This document shows positions 1 to 7,973 of a stretch of DNA of 64,000 bases, piece after piece. This DNA is from Streptomyces reniochalinae. Lineage in GTDB: Bacteria > Actinomycetota > Actinomycetes > Streptomycetales > Streptomycetaceae. The position numbers and the translations under genes are program-made. The stretch's first letter is position 1. Each line of letters opens with the position of its first letter. The stretch spans positions 186,001 through 250,000 of the forward strand of contig NZ_QOIM01000038.1 in the NCBI RefSeq assembly GCF_003323735.1. Reading direction: 5' to 3'. A model generated the notes under the pieces. It saw only the letters and a program-made list of their open reading frames with translations, was not told where the DNA came from and searched no databases.

Positions 1-160
1 GCATCTCCTTGAGATCCATCCGGATCAGGGCCTCGTCCTCCGCGATCACGACCCGCCGCGTCGCCGGAGGCACGTGCGCGCCGCCACTCGCCTCGGCAGC
101 AGCCTCCACGGGCTCTGCACTCTGGACACTCTCAGACTCGGGGACGTCCGCGGCGCTCAC
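1..160 (-). CDS. ANTAR-type response regulator, N-terminal part (runs off the window)
   Basis: Only the first 53 residues lie in the window. It starts at a GTG at 160, preceded by a GAGGAG ribosome site. A Ser/Ala/Glu-rich lead of about 35 residues runs into RRVVIAEDEALIRMDLKEM, which is beta-1, the acidic D-E pocket and helix-1 of a receiver domain. This wording is characteristic of streptomycete regulators of the Rv1626/PdtaR kind, which carry a receiver and then an RNA-binding ANTAR domain that acts as an antiterminator. The ANTAR half is outside the window, so that part of the call rests on family resemblance. Such a gene commonly lies near pyruvate kinase in Streptomyces, and pyk is found here at 7974. 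Confidence 0.82.
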   Translation of the reverse strand, partial: MSAADVPESESVQSAEPVEAAAEASGGAHVPPATRRVVIAEDEALIRMDLKEM

Positions 161-261
161 TGGGCTCCTCGTTTCCGCACAGGTGGGGCCCTCGACTTTA
201 CCCATTCCCACCCGGCAACGGTGACGGGGTATGCTCGGTTCGTCGGTCAGTCGGTCACCTA

Positions 262-345
262 GCCGGGTTGATGGAACGGGCAGACATGATCCCCTCAAAA
301 GGGATTGCCCGAAAGGGCGTGCGGGTTCGAATCCCGCACCCGGCA
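262..345 (+). tRNA. tRNA-Leu (anticodon CAA)
   Basis: The acceptor strands GCCGGGT (262-268) and ACCCGGC (338-344) pair over 7 bp, followed by discriminator A at 345. The anticodon arm is ATCCC / loop CTCAAAA / GGGAT, which gives anticodon CAA (reads UUG, Leu). A long class II variable arm (GCCC GAAA GGGC) and a T arm GCGGG-TTCGAAT-CCCGC are present. The bases after the discriminator are CCG, so the terminal CCA is not encoded. It is not bldA, whose anticodon is UAA. Confidence 0.95.
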
Positions 346-350
346 CCGCA

Positions 351-394
351 ACAGGGCTCCGGTCACTCGTACGAGTGACCGGAGCCCTGTTTTC
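351..394 (+). terminator. Intrinsic terminator after tRNA-Leu
   Basis: Bases 351-370 and 371-390 are perfect inverted complements (20 bp per arm, no spacer, so the tip itself forms the loop). They are followed by TTTT at 390-393. This is a strong rho-independent terminator for the tRNA. It can also fold in the reverse orientation, but there it lacks a matching U tract. Confidence 0.85.
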
Positions 395-430
395 GTCCCT
401 GCCCGGAGCAGCTGGCGTGATGCTGCCCAC

Positions 431-1234
431 ATGCGAGCGCACGACTCTGCGAAAAGGGCACAAGTCATCGAACTGCGGCGGAGCGGGATGTCCAACCGCC
501 GGATAGCCGAGCGGCTTCAGGTCCCCTACGGAACCGTCGGCTACTGGCTGCACCGGGAGCGGTTACGCCAGGGAGTCATCACACCGCACCCCGGCCGTGA
601 CGGCCGGCGCCGCGCGTGCCCACGCTGTGAGGGCCGGAGCTTCGACAAGCAGGCCTACGCCTACCTCCTCGGCCTCTACCTCGGCGACGGCCACATCATC
701 CGGTACTCCGCGCACAGGGTGCCCAGTCTCATGGTGGCCTGCGGCGACGCCTGGCCCGGCCTCATGGCGGAGTGCGAAAAGGCGATGCGCCAGGTGTTCC
801 CCCACAACTCCGTATGCCGGGTCAGGAGGACCGGCTGCCACAACGTGAAGGTGTACTCCCAACACCTGTGGTGCCTCTTCCCTCAGCACGGATCCGGCAG
901 GAAGCACGAGCGCCCGATCCTCCTGGCCCGCTGGCAGCAGGAGATCGTCGACGCCCACCCCTGGGAGCTCCTTCGCGGCCTGGTCCACTCCGACGGCTGC
1001 CGCATCACCAACTGGACCACCCGCATGGTCGCCGGGCAGCGGAAGCGGTACGAGTATCCGCGGTACTTCTTCACCAACGTCTCCGAGGACATCAGAGCGC
1101 TCTACTGCCGCACCCTCGACCAGGTCGGCGTCGAGTGGAAGGTCACCAGGCGGGGCACGGTGCCGTACAACATCTCCGTCGCCCGCCGCGCCTCCGTCGC
1201 CCTCATGGACGCGCGCATCGGCCCCAAGTACTGA
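431..1234 (+). CDS. HTH protein with LAGLIDADG-like endonuclease motifs
   Basis: 267 aa from the ATG at 431. Residues about 8-40 form a Hin/MerR-like helix-turn-helix (SGMSNRRIAERLQVPYGTV). A CPRC pair lies at 63-66. LLGLYLGDG (79-87) and LLRGLVHSDG (180-189) match the two dodecapeptide motifs of LAGLIDADG homing endonucleases, each keeping an acidic residue where the catalytic Asp lies. Similar stand-alone HTH proteins are known in Streptomyces beside tRNA genes. Here it sits directly after an uninterrupted tRNA-Leu, so it is not inside an intron. Function (relic endonuclease or domesticated DNA-binding protein) is inferred only. The reading frame stays open upstream into the tRNA, but that stretch is not credible as protein. 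Confidence 0.7.
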   Translation: MRAHDSAKRAQVIELRRSGMSNRRIAERLQVPYGTVGYWLHRERLRQGVITPHPGRDGRRRACPRCEGRSFDKQAYAYLLGLYLGDGHIIRYSAHRVPSLMVACGDAWPGLMAECEKAMRQVFPHNSVCRVRRTGCHNVKVYSQHLWCLFPQHGSGRKHERPILLARWQQEIVDAHPWELLRGLVHSDGCRITNWTTRMVAGQRKRYEYPRYFFTNVSEDIRALYCRTLDQVGVEWKVTRRGTVPYNISVARRASVALMDARIGPKY

Positions 1235-1277
1235 CGCACCCGTGCCCACAGGTCGTGTCTGGGGCACTATGGCGCGC

Positions 1278-3881
1278 ATGGTCGTGTTGACGCGTGCGGA
1301 AGCGGAGAGCCGGGCTCGGGCGGTCAGGGTCGAGCGGTACGGGGTGGATCTGGATCTGACGCGAGGGGAGGAGGTGTTCGGGTCCACGACCGTGGTGCGG
1401 TTCACCGTGCTGGAGGCGGGGGTGGACACCTTCGTGGAGGTGCGGCCCACGCGGCTGGTGGGGGCCGAGCTCGACGGGCGGGCGCTCGATCCGGGCGAGC
1501 CGGCCGAGGGGCGGTTGCCGCTGCGTGGCCTGGCTGCCGGGGAGCACGAGTTGCGGGTCGAGGCGTTGATGCCGTATTCGCGGCTGGGTGAGGGCATGCA
1601 CCGGTTCACGGATCCGGAGGACGGCAACGCGTACGTCTACACGATGTGCTGCATGACGGACGCGCCGCTGGTGTTCGCGTGTTTCGACCAGCCGGATCTC
1701 AAGGCGTCGTTCGAGGTGTCGGTGACGGCGCCCGAGGGGTGGACAGTGCTGGGGAACGGGGTGGCGGCCCGTACGGGGGAGGGCGGGCGGTGGGAGTGTG
1801 CGCCGACGCCGCCGATCAGTACGTATCTGATGGCGGTGGCGGCGGGTCCTTTCCACTCGGTGCGCACGGAGCACGCGGGGCTGCCGTTCGGTCTGCACGT
1901 GCGCAGGTCGCTGGGGCCGTATCTGGAGGCGGACGCGGCGGAGCTGCTGGAGATCACGCGGCGCTGTTTCGACCGGTACCACGAGTTGTTCGACGAGCCG
2001 TATCCGTTCGACTCCTACGATCAGGCGTTCGTGCCGGAGTTCAACTCGGGGGCGATGGAGAATCCGGGTCTGGTGACGTTCCGGGACGAGTTCATCCACC
2101 GGTCGGCGGTCACGGACACGGAGCGGCAGACGCGCGGCATGGTGATCGCGCACGAGATGGCGCACATGTGGTTCGGCGATCTGGTGACGTTGCGCTGGTG
2201 GGACGACATCTGGCTGAACGAGTCGTTCGCGGAGTACATGGGGTACCAGGTGCTGAGCGAGGCGACGCGGTTCACGGACACGTGGACGGATTTCGCGGTG
2301 GCGCGCAAGAGCTGGGGGTACGACGCGGACGAGCGTCCTTCGACGCATCCGGTGGCGCCGGATCCGGAGGGGGTGCCGGACACCGCGTCGGCGCGGAGCA
2401 ATTTCGACGGGATCTCGTACGCGAAGGGTGCTTCGGCGCTGCGTCAGCTGGTGGTGTGGCTGGGTGAGCGGGATTTCCTGGCGGGTATCAACGACCATTT
2501 CGCCCGGCACCGGTTCTCGAACGCGACGTTGGGGGATTTCCTCGATTCGCTGGCGCGTGCCTCGGAGCGGGATGTGCGGGGGTGGGCGGAGTGCTGGTTG
2601 CGGACGACGGGGGTGGACACGCTGGTGCCGCGGGTGGGTGAGTCGGAGGACCGGCGGTGGTATGTGGACGTGGAGCATGTGGGGCGCCGTCCGCACCGGC
2701 TCGCGGTGGGGCTGTACGACAGGGCGCCGGCGGATGAGTCGCGGTTGGTTCTGCGGGAGCGGCTGGTGCGGGACGTGCCCGGGGACGGTGGCCGGTTGAC
2801 GATGACGTTGGAGGGGCCGCGCCCGGATCTGGTGCTGGTCAATGACCTGGATTTCACGTATGCGAAGGTGCGTCTCGATCCGGTGTCGTGGGGTTCGGTG
2901 CGCGGGGCGCTGTCGGGGCTGCCGGGGCAGTTGTCGCGTGCGGTGGTGTGGAACGCGGCGCGTGACATGGTGCGGGACGCGGAGTTGGGGCCGTTGGAGT
3001 ACGTGCGGACGGCGCGGGAGCATCTGCCGTTCGAGACGGACAACGCGGTGGTGCAGGGGGTGTTGGCGTTCGCGCGGGGGCACGCGGCGGACCGTTTTCT
3101 GACGGGTGGGGAGCGCGGCGAGGCGTTGGGGCTGCTGTCTCAGTTGTGCCGTGATCTGCTCTCGGCCACGTCCGGCGCGTCCGCGAGCACGGACGCGCTT
3201 TCGGGCACGGACGCGCTTTCGGGCACGGATGCGCGCGGGGGCGCGGACGGGTCCTCGGGGGCGGGTGGTGGTGCGGGGCTGCGGTTGACGGCGGCGCGGT
3301 ACTTCATCGACTGTGCGACGTCGCCGGGGGAGTTGTCGGCGTGGTGGGCGGCGGGTGAGGTGCCTGGCGGCCCGGTGCTGGATGTGGAGTTGCGGTGGCG
3401 GTTGCTGTTGCGGTTGTCGGTGCTCGGTGCGGTGGGTGTGGCTCAGATCGAGGAGGCGCGGGCGGCGGACGCGGGTGCGCGGGGTGAGGAGGCGGCCGCG
3501 CGGTGCCGGGCGGCGCTGCCGGACGCGGCGGCGAAGGAGGCGGCCTGGGAGGCGATGTTCGGTTCTGGTGGCGCGCTGTCGAACTATCTGTTCACGGCGA
3601 CGGCGCAGGGTTTCTGGCAGCCGGAGCAGGCGGGGTTGCTGGCGGGCTATCCCGGGCGGTACTTCGCCGAGGTGGTGCCGTTGGCGGAGCGGCGCGGGCC
3701 GGCGCTGGCCGAGGTGGCGGGGCGGTACGCGTTTCCTGCGGCGTTCGTGGACGAGGAGACGCTGAGTCTGGGCGAGGAGTGTCTGACGCGGCGGGAGATG
3801 CTGCCGGCGTTGCGGCGTCGGCTGGAGGATCAGCTGGACGACCTGCGGCGGGCGTTGGGGGTGCGTACGGCTGTGGGGTGA
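1278..3881 (+). CDS. pepN: Aminopeptidase N (M1 zinc metalloprotease)
   Basis: 867 aa, normal for the M1 family. It removes N-terminal residues from peptides in the cytoplasm. The exopeptidase motif GAMEN is at 258-262 and the zinc site HEMAH at 292-296. The third ligand is Glu315 in NESFAEY. An ERAP1-like helical C-terminal domain follows. I chose ATG 1278 because MVVLTRAEAESRARA matches the usual short N-terminus and CACTAT lies 7 nt upstream, which suits a leaderless transcript; ATG 1269 and GTG 1242 are also in frame. The C-terminal domain contains a six-residue GTDALS repeat (see 3187-3235) that looks like a recent linker expansion. Confidence 0.93.
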   Translation: MVVLTRAEAESRARAVRVERYGVDLDLTRGEEVFGSTTVVRFTVLEAGVDTFVEVRPTRLVGAELDGRALDPGEPAEGRLPLRGLAAGEHELRVEALMPYSRLGEGMHRFTDPEDGNAYVYTMCCMTDAPLVFACFDQPDLKASFEVSVTAPEGWTVLGNGVAARTGEGGRWECAPTPPISTYLMAVAAGPFHSVRTEHAGLPFGLHVRRSLGPYLEADAAELLEITRRCFDRYHELFDEPYPFDSYDQAFVPEFNSGAMENPGLVTFRDEFIHRSAVTDTERQTRGMVIAHEMAHMWFGDLVTLRWWDDIWLNESFAEYMGYQVLSEATRFTDTWTDFAVARKSWGYDADERPSTHPVAPDPEGVPDTASARSNFDGISYAKGASALRQLVVWLGERDFLAGINDHFARHRFSNATLGDFLDSLARASERDVRGWAECWLRTTGVDTLVPRVGESEDRRWYVDVEHVGRRPHRLAVGLYDRAPADESRLVLRERLVRDVPGDGGRLTMTLEGPRPDLVLVNDLDFTYAKVRLDPVSWGSVRGALSGLPGQLSRAVVWNAARDMVRDAELGPLEYVRTAREHLPFETDNAVVQGVLAFARGHAADRFLTGGERGEALGLLSQLCRDLLSATSGASASTDALSGTDALSGTDARGGADGSSGAGGGAGLRLTAARYFIDCATSPGELSAWWAAGEVPGGPVLDVELRWRLLLRLSVLGAVGVAQIEEARAADAGARGEEAAARCRAALPDAAAKEAAWEAMFGSGGALSNYLFTATAQGFWQPEQAGLLAGYPGRYFAEVVPLAERRGPALAEVAGRYAFPAAFVDEETLSLGEECLTRREMLPALRRRLEDQLDDLRRALGVRTAVG
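3187..3235 (+). repeat. 18-bp in-frame tandem repeat inside pepN
   Basis: Units at 3187-3204 and 3205-3222 are identical, and a partial third is at 3223-3235. Each unit adds six residues (GTDALS). Copy number should be free to change without a frameshift. Confidence 0.85.
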
Positions 3882-3993
3882 GGACGCGGGGCCGCGGGGC
3901 ACGGAGGACCGGGGGCCGAGAGCCGGGTGCGGGGCTACCACCTTCGGGGGAAGTAGGCCGCGGATCGTGGGGTGTGGGAGCGGGCGGCACGTA

Positions 3994-4011
3994 GGTTAGG
4001 TACGCCTAACC
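3994..4011 (+). promoter_or_regulatory. Iron box (DmdR/IdeR-type operator)
   Basis: GGTTAGG-TACG-CCTAACC is a perfect interrupted palindrome. Its core TTAGG...CCTAA matches the consensus of DtxR-family iron repressors (DmdR1 in Streptomyces). It lies 60 nt before the decarboxylase start, so the siderophore-type operon is predicted to be repressed when iron is plentiful. Confidence 0.85.
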
Positions 4012-4070
4012 AAGCGTGGTCGCCGGTGAGTTCGGCGGCCGCCGTGTACCGAACGAAAGAGCCGTGCCCT

Positions 4071-5615
4071 ATGTCTGCGTTCACCGTCGATGGCCTGCAC
4101 GAGACCGCTTACGGCGCCGAGGTGGGCGGTGAGGCGGACGCCGGTCTGCTGGCGGGTGGTGGCGGCGGGCCCGCCGCGCTCCGTCCGCTGCTGGGGACGG
4201 TGCTGGCGGCGCTGGAGCGGGGTGCCGTGGAGCGCGGGGGTCCGTTGCCCGCGGGCGGGCCGCGCGAGGTGTCCTGGCGGGTGCGGGAGGCGGCCGGCGC
4301 GGTGCTGCCCGAGGTGGGTTCGGGTGCGGAGGCGGCGCTGGACGCGCTGGTGGGTGCGGTGGCGGCGGGGGCGGCCGATCCGGCGGAGCCGTTGTGTGCG
4401 GCGCATCTGCACTGCCCGCCGCTGGCGGTGGCGGCGGCGGCCGATGTGGCGGCCAGTGCGCTGAATCCGTCGCTGGATTCGTGGGATCAGGCTCCGGCTG
4501 CCTCGACGGTGGAGGCGCTGGTGTGCCGGGAGCTGGCGCGGCTGGTGTTTCCGGGCACGGGCGGTGCGGAGGCGGATACCGGTTCGTCTTGCGGCCCGGG
4601 CGCGGGTGCCGGCACTGACGCGTACGCGGGTGCGGACGCGCTGGTGACGACCGGTGGTACGGAGGCGAATCAGCTGGGGCTGCTGCTGGCTCGCCAGGCG
4701 GCTGGGGCCGCCGGCGGGGAGGTGCGGGTGGTGTGCGGGGCGAACGCGCATCACAGTGTGCACCGTTCGGCGTGGCTGCTGGGTCTGGCGCCGCCTTTGG
4801 TGGTGCCGACGCCGCGTGGGGTGCTGGAGCCTGCGGCGCTCCGGGTGGCGCTGGACGGGCTGGAGGGGGCGCCCGCGCTGGTCGTCGCGACGGCGGGGAC
4901 GACGGACACCGGTGACCTCGATCCGCTGGCGGAGCTGGTCGGGGTGGCGCGCGGTCACGGGGCGCGGGTGCACGTGGACGCGGCGTACGGGGGGCCGCTG
5001 TTGTTCAGTGAGCGGCTGCGGGGGCGGCTGGCCGGGCTGCGGTGGGCGGACAGTGTCTCGTTCGATCTGCACAAGTTGGGCTGGCAGCCGGTGGCGGCGG
5101 GGTTCTTCGCGGTTCCCGACGGGGCGGCGCTGCGTCCGCTGGAGCACTGTGCGGACTACCTCAACGCGGATGACGACACGGAGGCGGGGCTGCCGGATCT
5201 GCTGGGGCGTTCGCTGCGTACGACGCGCCGTCCTGATGTGTTGAAGGTGGCGGTGACGCTGCGGGCTCTGGGCCGTTCGGGGATGGCGCGGCTGGTGGAG
5301 CGCACGTGTGCGGCGGCGGTGGAGCTGGCGGACCTGGTGGCGTGCACGGAGGGGTTCGAGTTGTACGCGCGCCCTTCGCTTACGACGGTGGTCTTCCGTC
5401 CGGTGGGCGGGGACGACGCGCTGGTGGCCGGGGTGCGCAGGCGGCTGCTGGAGCGCGGGCAGGCGGTGCTGGGCCGGGCTTCGCTGGGGGGCGGGCTGTG
5501 GTGGAAGGTGACGTTGCTCAATCCGCTGGTGGCGCCGAGTGATCTGGCGGCGTTGGTGAAGCTGGTGGAGGAGGCCGCGGCGGAGGGGACCGTGGTGGAG
5601 GGGGCGGACGCGTGA
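4071..5615 (+). CDS. PLP-dependent diamine-forming amino acid decarboxylase (DesA-like)
   Basis: 514 aa, group II PLP decarboxylase fold. Landmarks are NPSLDSWDQAP (about 141-151), a TTGGTEANQ phosphate-binding segment, HVDAAYGG with the pyridine-N Asp, and the Schiff-base lysine K335 in FDLHKLGWQ. The family includes DesA (lysine to cadaverine) and diaminobutyrate or ornithine decarboxylases. Pairing with an N6-hydroxylase and an iron box points to hydroxamate precursor supply. The sequence departs from canonical DesA in many places and has a Gly/Ala-rich insertion near 165-190, so substrate choice between lysine and ornithine is open. The start ATG is 60 nt downstream of the iron box. Confidence 0.8.
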   Translation: MSAFTVDGLHETAYGAEVGGEADAGLLAGGGGGPAALRPLLGTVLAALERGAVERGGPLPAGGPREVSWRVREAAGAVLPEVGSGAEAALDALVGAVAAGAADPAEPLCAAHLHCPPLAVAAAADVAASALNPSLDSWDQAPAASTVEALVCRELARLVFPGTGGAEADTGSSCGPGAGAGTDAYAGADALVTTGGTEANQLGLLLARQAAGAAGGEVRVVCGANAHHSVHRSAWLLGLAPPLVVPTPRGVLEPAALRVALDGLEGAPALVVATAGTTDTGDLDPLAELVGVARGHGARVHVDAAYGGPLLFSERLRGRLAGLRWADSVSFDLHKLGWQPVAAGFFAVPDGAALRPLEHCADYLNADDDTEAGLPDLLGRSLRTTRRPDVLKVAVTLRALGRSGMARLVERTCAAAVELADLVACTEGFELYARPSLTTVVFRPVGGDDALVAGVRRRLLERGQAVLGRASLGGGLWWKVTLLNPLVAPSDLAALVKLVEEAAAEGTVVEGADA

Positions 5616-7033
5616 GGGGCGTGGAGCAGGCGCGGCGGGTGGCGGGCGCGGGGGAGCCGGAGCCGCTGGATGTGGCGGGGGTGGGTGTCGGCCCGTTCAA
5701 TCTCTCGTTGGCGGCACTGGGTGACGGGGTGCCGGGGCTGCGGGCGGCTTTCTACGAGCAGCGGTCGTCCTTCCGCTGGCATCCGGGGCTGCTGATCGAG
5801 GGGGCGACGCTCCAGGTGCCGTTCCTGGCCGATTTGGTGACGTTGGCGGATCCGGCGAGCGTGTGGTCGTTTCTGCGTTTTCTGCGGGAGCGGGAGCGGT
5901 TGTTCCCTTTCTATTTCGCGGAGCGGTTCCACATCGAGCGCGCGGAGTACGACGCGTACTGCCGGTGGGTGAGCGAGAACGTTCCGGGGCTGTATTTCGG
6001 GCACCAGGTGGACGCGGTGCGCTGGGATGCGGGGCGGGGGCTGTTCGAGGTCGATTTCACGCAGTTGGACGCCCGGGGTGAGGCGGCGGCGCTGGGCAGG
6101 TCGTTCGCGCGGAATCTGGTGTTGGGCATCGGTACGGCTCCGCAGGTGCCGAAGGGCTTGCGGCCGCAGGTGGAGGACGCGGCGGTGCCGGTGTATCACT
6201 CGGCGGAGTATCTGGCGCACCGGGAGGAGTTGGTCGCGGCGGAGCATGTGACGGTGGTCGGTTCGGGCCAGTCGGGTGCCGAGGTGTTCTTGGATCTGTT
6301 GCGGCGGCGTCCGGTGGGGCGTGAGGGGCTGCACTGGTTGACGCGCAGTGCGGGTTTCGCGCCGATGGAGTACAGCAAGCTGGGTCTGGAGCATTTCACC
6401 CCGGATTACACCCGCTATTTCCACGGTTTGTCCGAGCGGGTGCGCGAGGGGCTGTTGCCGCGGCAGTGGCAGTTGCACAAGGCGGTGGACGTGGAGACGT
6501 TGGCGGCGGTGCACGACGAGCTCTACCGCCGGGCGCTGGCGCTGGACGGCGGCTGGCCGGACGCGGTGCTCACGCCGGGGGTGCGGGTGGGTGCGGTGGA
6601 GGGTCCTGGTGGGGGGCGGTTGCGGTTGCGTCTCGACCACGCGGAGCAGGGTGAGGGTGCGTATCTGACGACGGACGCGGTGGTGTTGGCGACGGGGTAC
6701 GCGGAGCGTCCGGCGGACGGGCTGCTGGGGGCGCTTCAGCCGTATCTGCGGCGTGACGCCGCGGGGCGGCCGCTGGTGGACGAGGAGTTCAGGCTGGTGC
6801 TGGACCCGGTGGTGACGGGTTCGGTGTTCGTGCAGAACGCGGAGCGGCACACGCACGGGGTGGGCGCGCCGGACCTGGGGCTGGCGGCGTATCGCAGTGC
6901 GGTGATCCTCAACGCGTTGACGGGCCGGGAGTGTTATCCCCTGCCGCGGCGTACGGCGTTCACGACGTTCGGGTTGCGCGGTGGCCGTTCGGGGGCGGGT
7001 GCGGCGGGGCGGTCTGCCACAGTGGGCGTATGA
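5612..7033 (+). CDS. L-lysine/L-ornithine (or diamine) N-hydroxylase (DesB-like)
   Basis: 473 aa flavoprotein. The FAD motif is VGVGPFNLSLA (about 28-38), the NADPH motif VVGSGQSGAEVF lies near 212, and the C-terminal ATGY motif of this family is present (VVLATGYAERP). These enzymes N-hydroxylate a terminal amine with NADPH and O2 to build hydroxamate siderophores. The GTG start overlaps the decarboxylase stop (GTGA), so translation is coupled. The acyltransferase (DesC) and NIS synthetase (DesD) that normally follow are absent here. Confidence 0.85.
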   Translation: MRGVEQARRVAGAGEPEPLDVAGVGVGPFNLSLAALGDGVPGLRAAFYEQRSSFRWHPGLLIEGATLQVPFLADLVTLADPASVWSFLRFLRERERLFPFYFAERFHIERAEYDAYCRWVSENVPGLYFGHQVDAVRWDAGRGLFEVDFTQLDARGEAAALGRSFARNLVLGIGTAPQVPKGLRPQVEDAAVPVYHSAEYLAHREELVAAEHVTVVGSGQSGAEVFLDLLRRRPVGREGLHWLTRSAGFAPMEYSKLGLEHFTPDYTRYFHGLSERVREGLLPRQWQLHKAVDVETLAAVHDELYRRALALDGGWPDAVLTPGVRVGAVEGPGGGRLRLRLDHAEQGEGAYLTTDAVVLATGYAERPADGLLGALQPYLRRDAAGRPLVDEEFRLVLDPVVTGSVFVQNAERHTHGVGAPDLGLAAYRSAVILNALTGRECYPLPRRTAFTTFGLRGGRSGAGAAGRSATVGV

Positions 7034-7821
7034 CTGAGATATCCGGTGGCCAGTTGCCGCCCGACTCCCCGTCGTCGTCCGGTTCCGCGCAGGGTGGGGG
7101 CGGCCTGGGTGGCCGGGCCGCCGGTTGGGGGGATGCGCCGGCCGTTCCGTACGGCACGCCGGAGGCGCCGCGGGTCGCGGTGCGCGGGGAGGCGAGTTTG
7201 GAGTTCGATCCGGAGTACGCGCGTATCGACGTGACGGTTTCGGCGCGCGGCACCGACCGGCGGACGGCGCTGGAGGATCTGACGCGGCGCAACACGCGGG
7301 CGCTGGAGCTGGTGCGGGGGTACGGCGACGCGGTGGAGAAGCTGTCGACGGGCACGTTCAGTGTGCAGCCGCAGCTGAGCGACAAGAGCCGCAGGGAGCG
7401 GGTGCACGCCTATCACGGGCGGGTGCGGCTGAATGCGACGGTCACGGATTTCACGGTGCTGGGTGAGCTGACGTCGCGGCTGGGGGATCTGGAGCTGACG
7501 CAGGTGGAGGGCCCGTGGTGGGGGCTGTGGCGGGACTCGCCCGCGCATCGTGAGGCGCGGCAGCAGGCGGTGCGGGAGGCGGTGACGCGGGCGCGGGAGT
7601 ACGCGGAGGCGGTGGGCGCGGGCCTGGTGGCGCTGGTGGAGCTGGCGGATCTGGGTGCGGAGAACGCGGCGCCGCAGATGCCGGCGGCGCCGGGAGCCTC
7701 CTTCCGTGGGTACGGGGGGCCGGCGGGGCCGCCGCCCGAGCTGGATCTGGAGCCGCAGCGGCAGACGGTGCGGGCGCAGGTGAACGCGCGTTTCGTGATG
7801 AGTGTGCCGCGTCTCGACTGA
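7030..7821 (+). CDS. SIMPL-domain (DUF541) protein
   Basis: 263 aa. After a low-complexity Gly/Pro/Ser lead (1-50) comes a SIMPL domain: VAVRGEASLEFDPEYARIDVTV, then ALELVRGYGDAVEKLSTGTFSVQP, ending in VNARFVM. No signal peptide is evident, although many DUF541 proteins are exported. The ATG overlaps the hydroxylase stop (ATGA), placing it in the iron-regulated operon. Its role in siderophore biology is unknown. The family as a whole has no firmly established enzymatic function. Confidence 0.8.
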   Translation: MTEISGGQLPPDSPSSSGSAQGGGGLGGRAAGWGDAPAVPYGTPEAPRVAVRGEASLEFDPEYARIDVTVSARGTDRRTALEDLTRRNTRALELVRGYGDAVEKLSTGTFSVQPQLSDKSRRERVHAYHGRVRLNATVTDFTVLGELTSRLGDLELTQVEGPWWGLWRDSPAHREARQQAVREAVTRAREYAEAVGAGLVALVELADLGAENAAPQMPAAPGASFRGYGGPAGPPPELDLEPQRQTVRAQVNARFVMSVPRLD

Positions 7822-7828
7822 CGAGACG
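7810..7828 (+). terminator. Hairpin enclosing the SIMPL stop codon
   Basis: CGTCTCG (7810-7816) pairs with CGAGACG (7822-7828) around loop ACTGA, which contains the TGA stop. No U tract follows. It is probably a weak terminator or 3'-end stabiliser for the iron-box operon. Confidence 0.45.
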
Positions 7829-7973
7829 GGGAGCGTATTCGGGGCGCTCATCAGAGCGAGCGCCCGCGCAATTTATTAGTTGTCTTCGAGGATCAATGTC
7901 CTTTCGGTAAAGGCCGGTTGGACAATTGCCGGGCGACGGTTCTGTACGCGCCGGTAACTCGTAGGCTCGAACC

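Noticed and set aside
262..1234. tRNA-Leu as the attachment site of an integrated element
   Set aside because: No integrase, excisionase or repeated 3' end of the tRNA is found within the window, and housekeeping genes follow at once.
1203..3941. 912-residue open frame on the minus strand across pepN
   Set aside because: It is Arg/Pro/His-rich shadow coding opposite a clear M1 aminopeptidase. No start with a ribosome site and no domain is visible.
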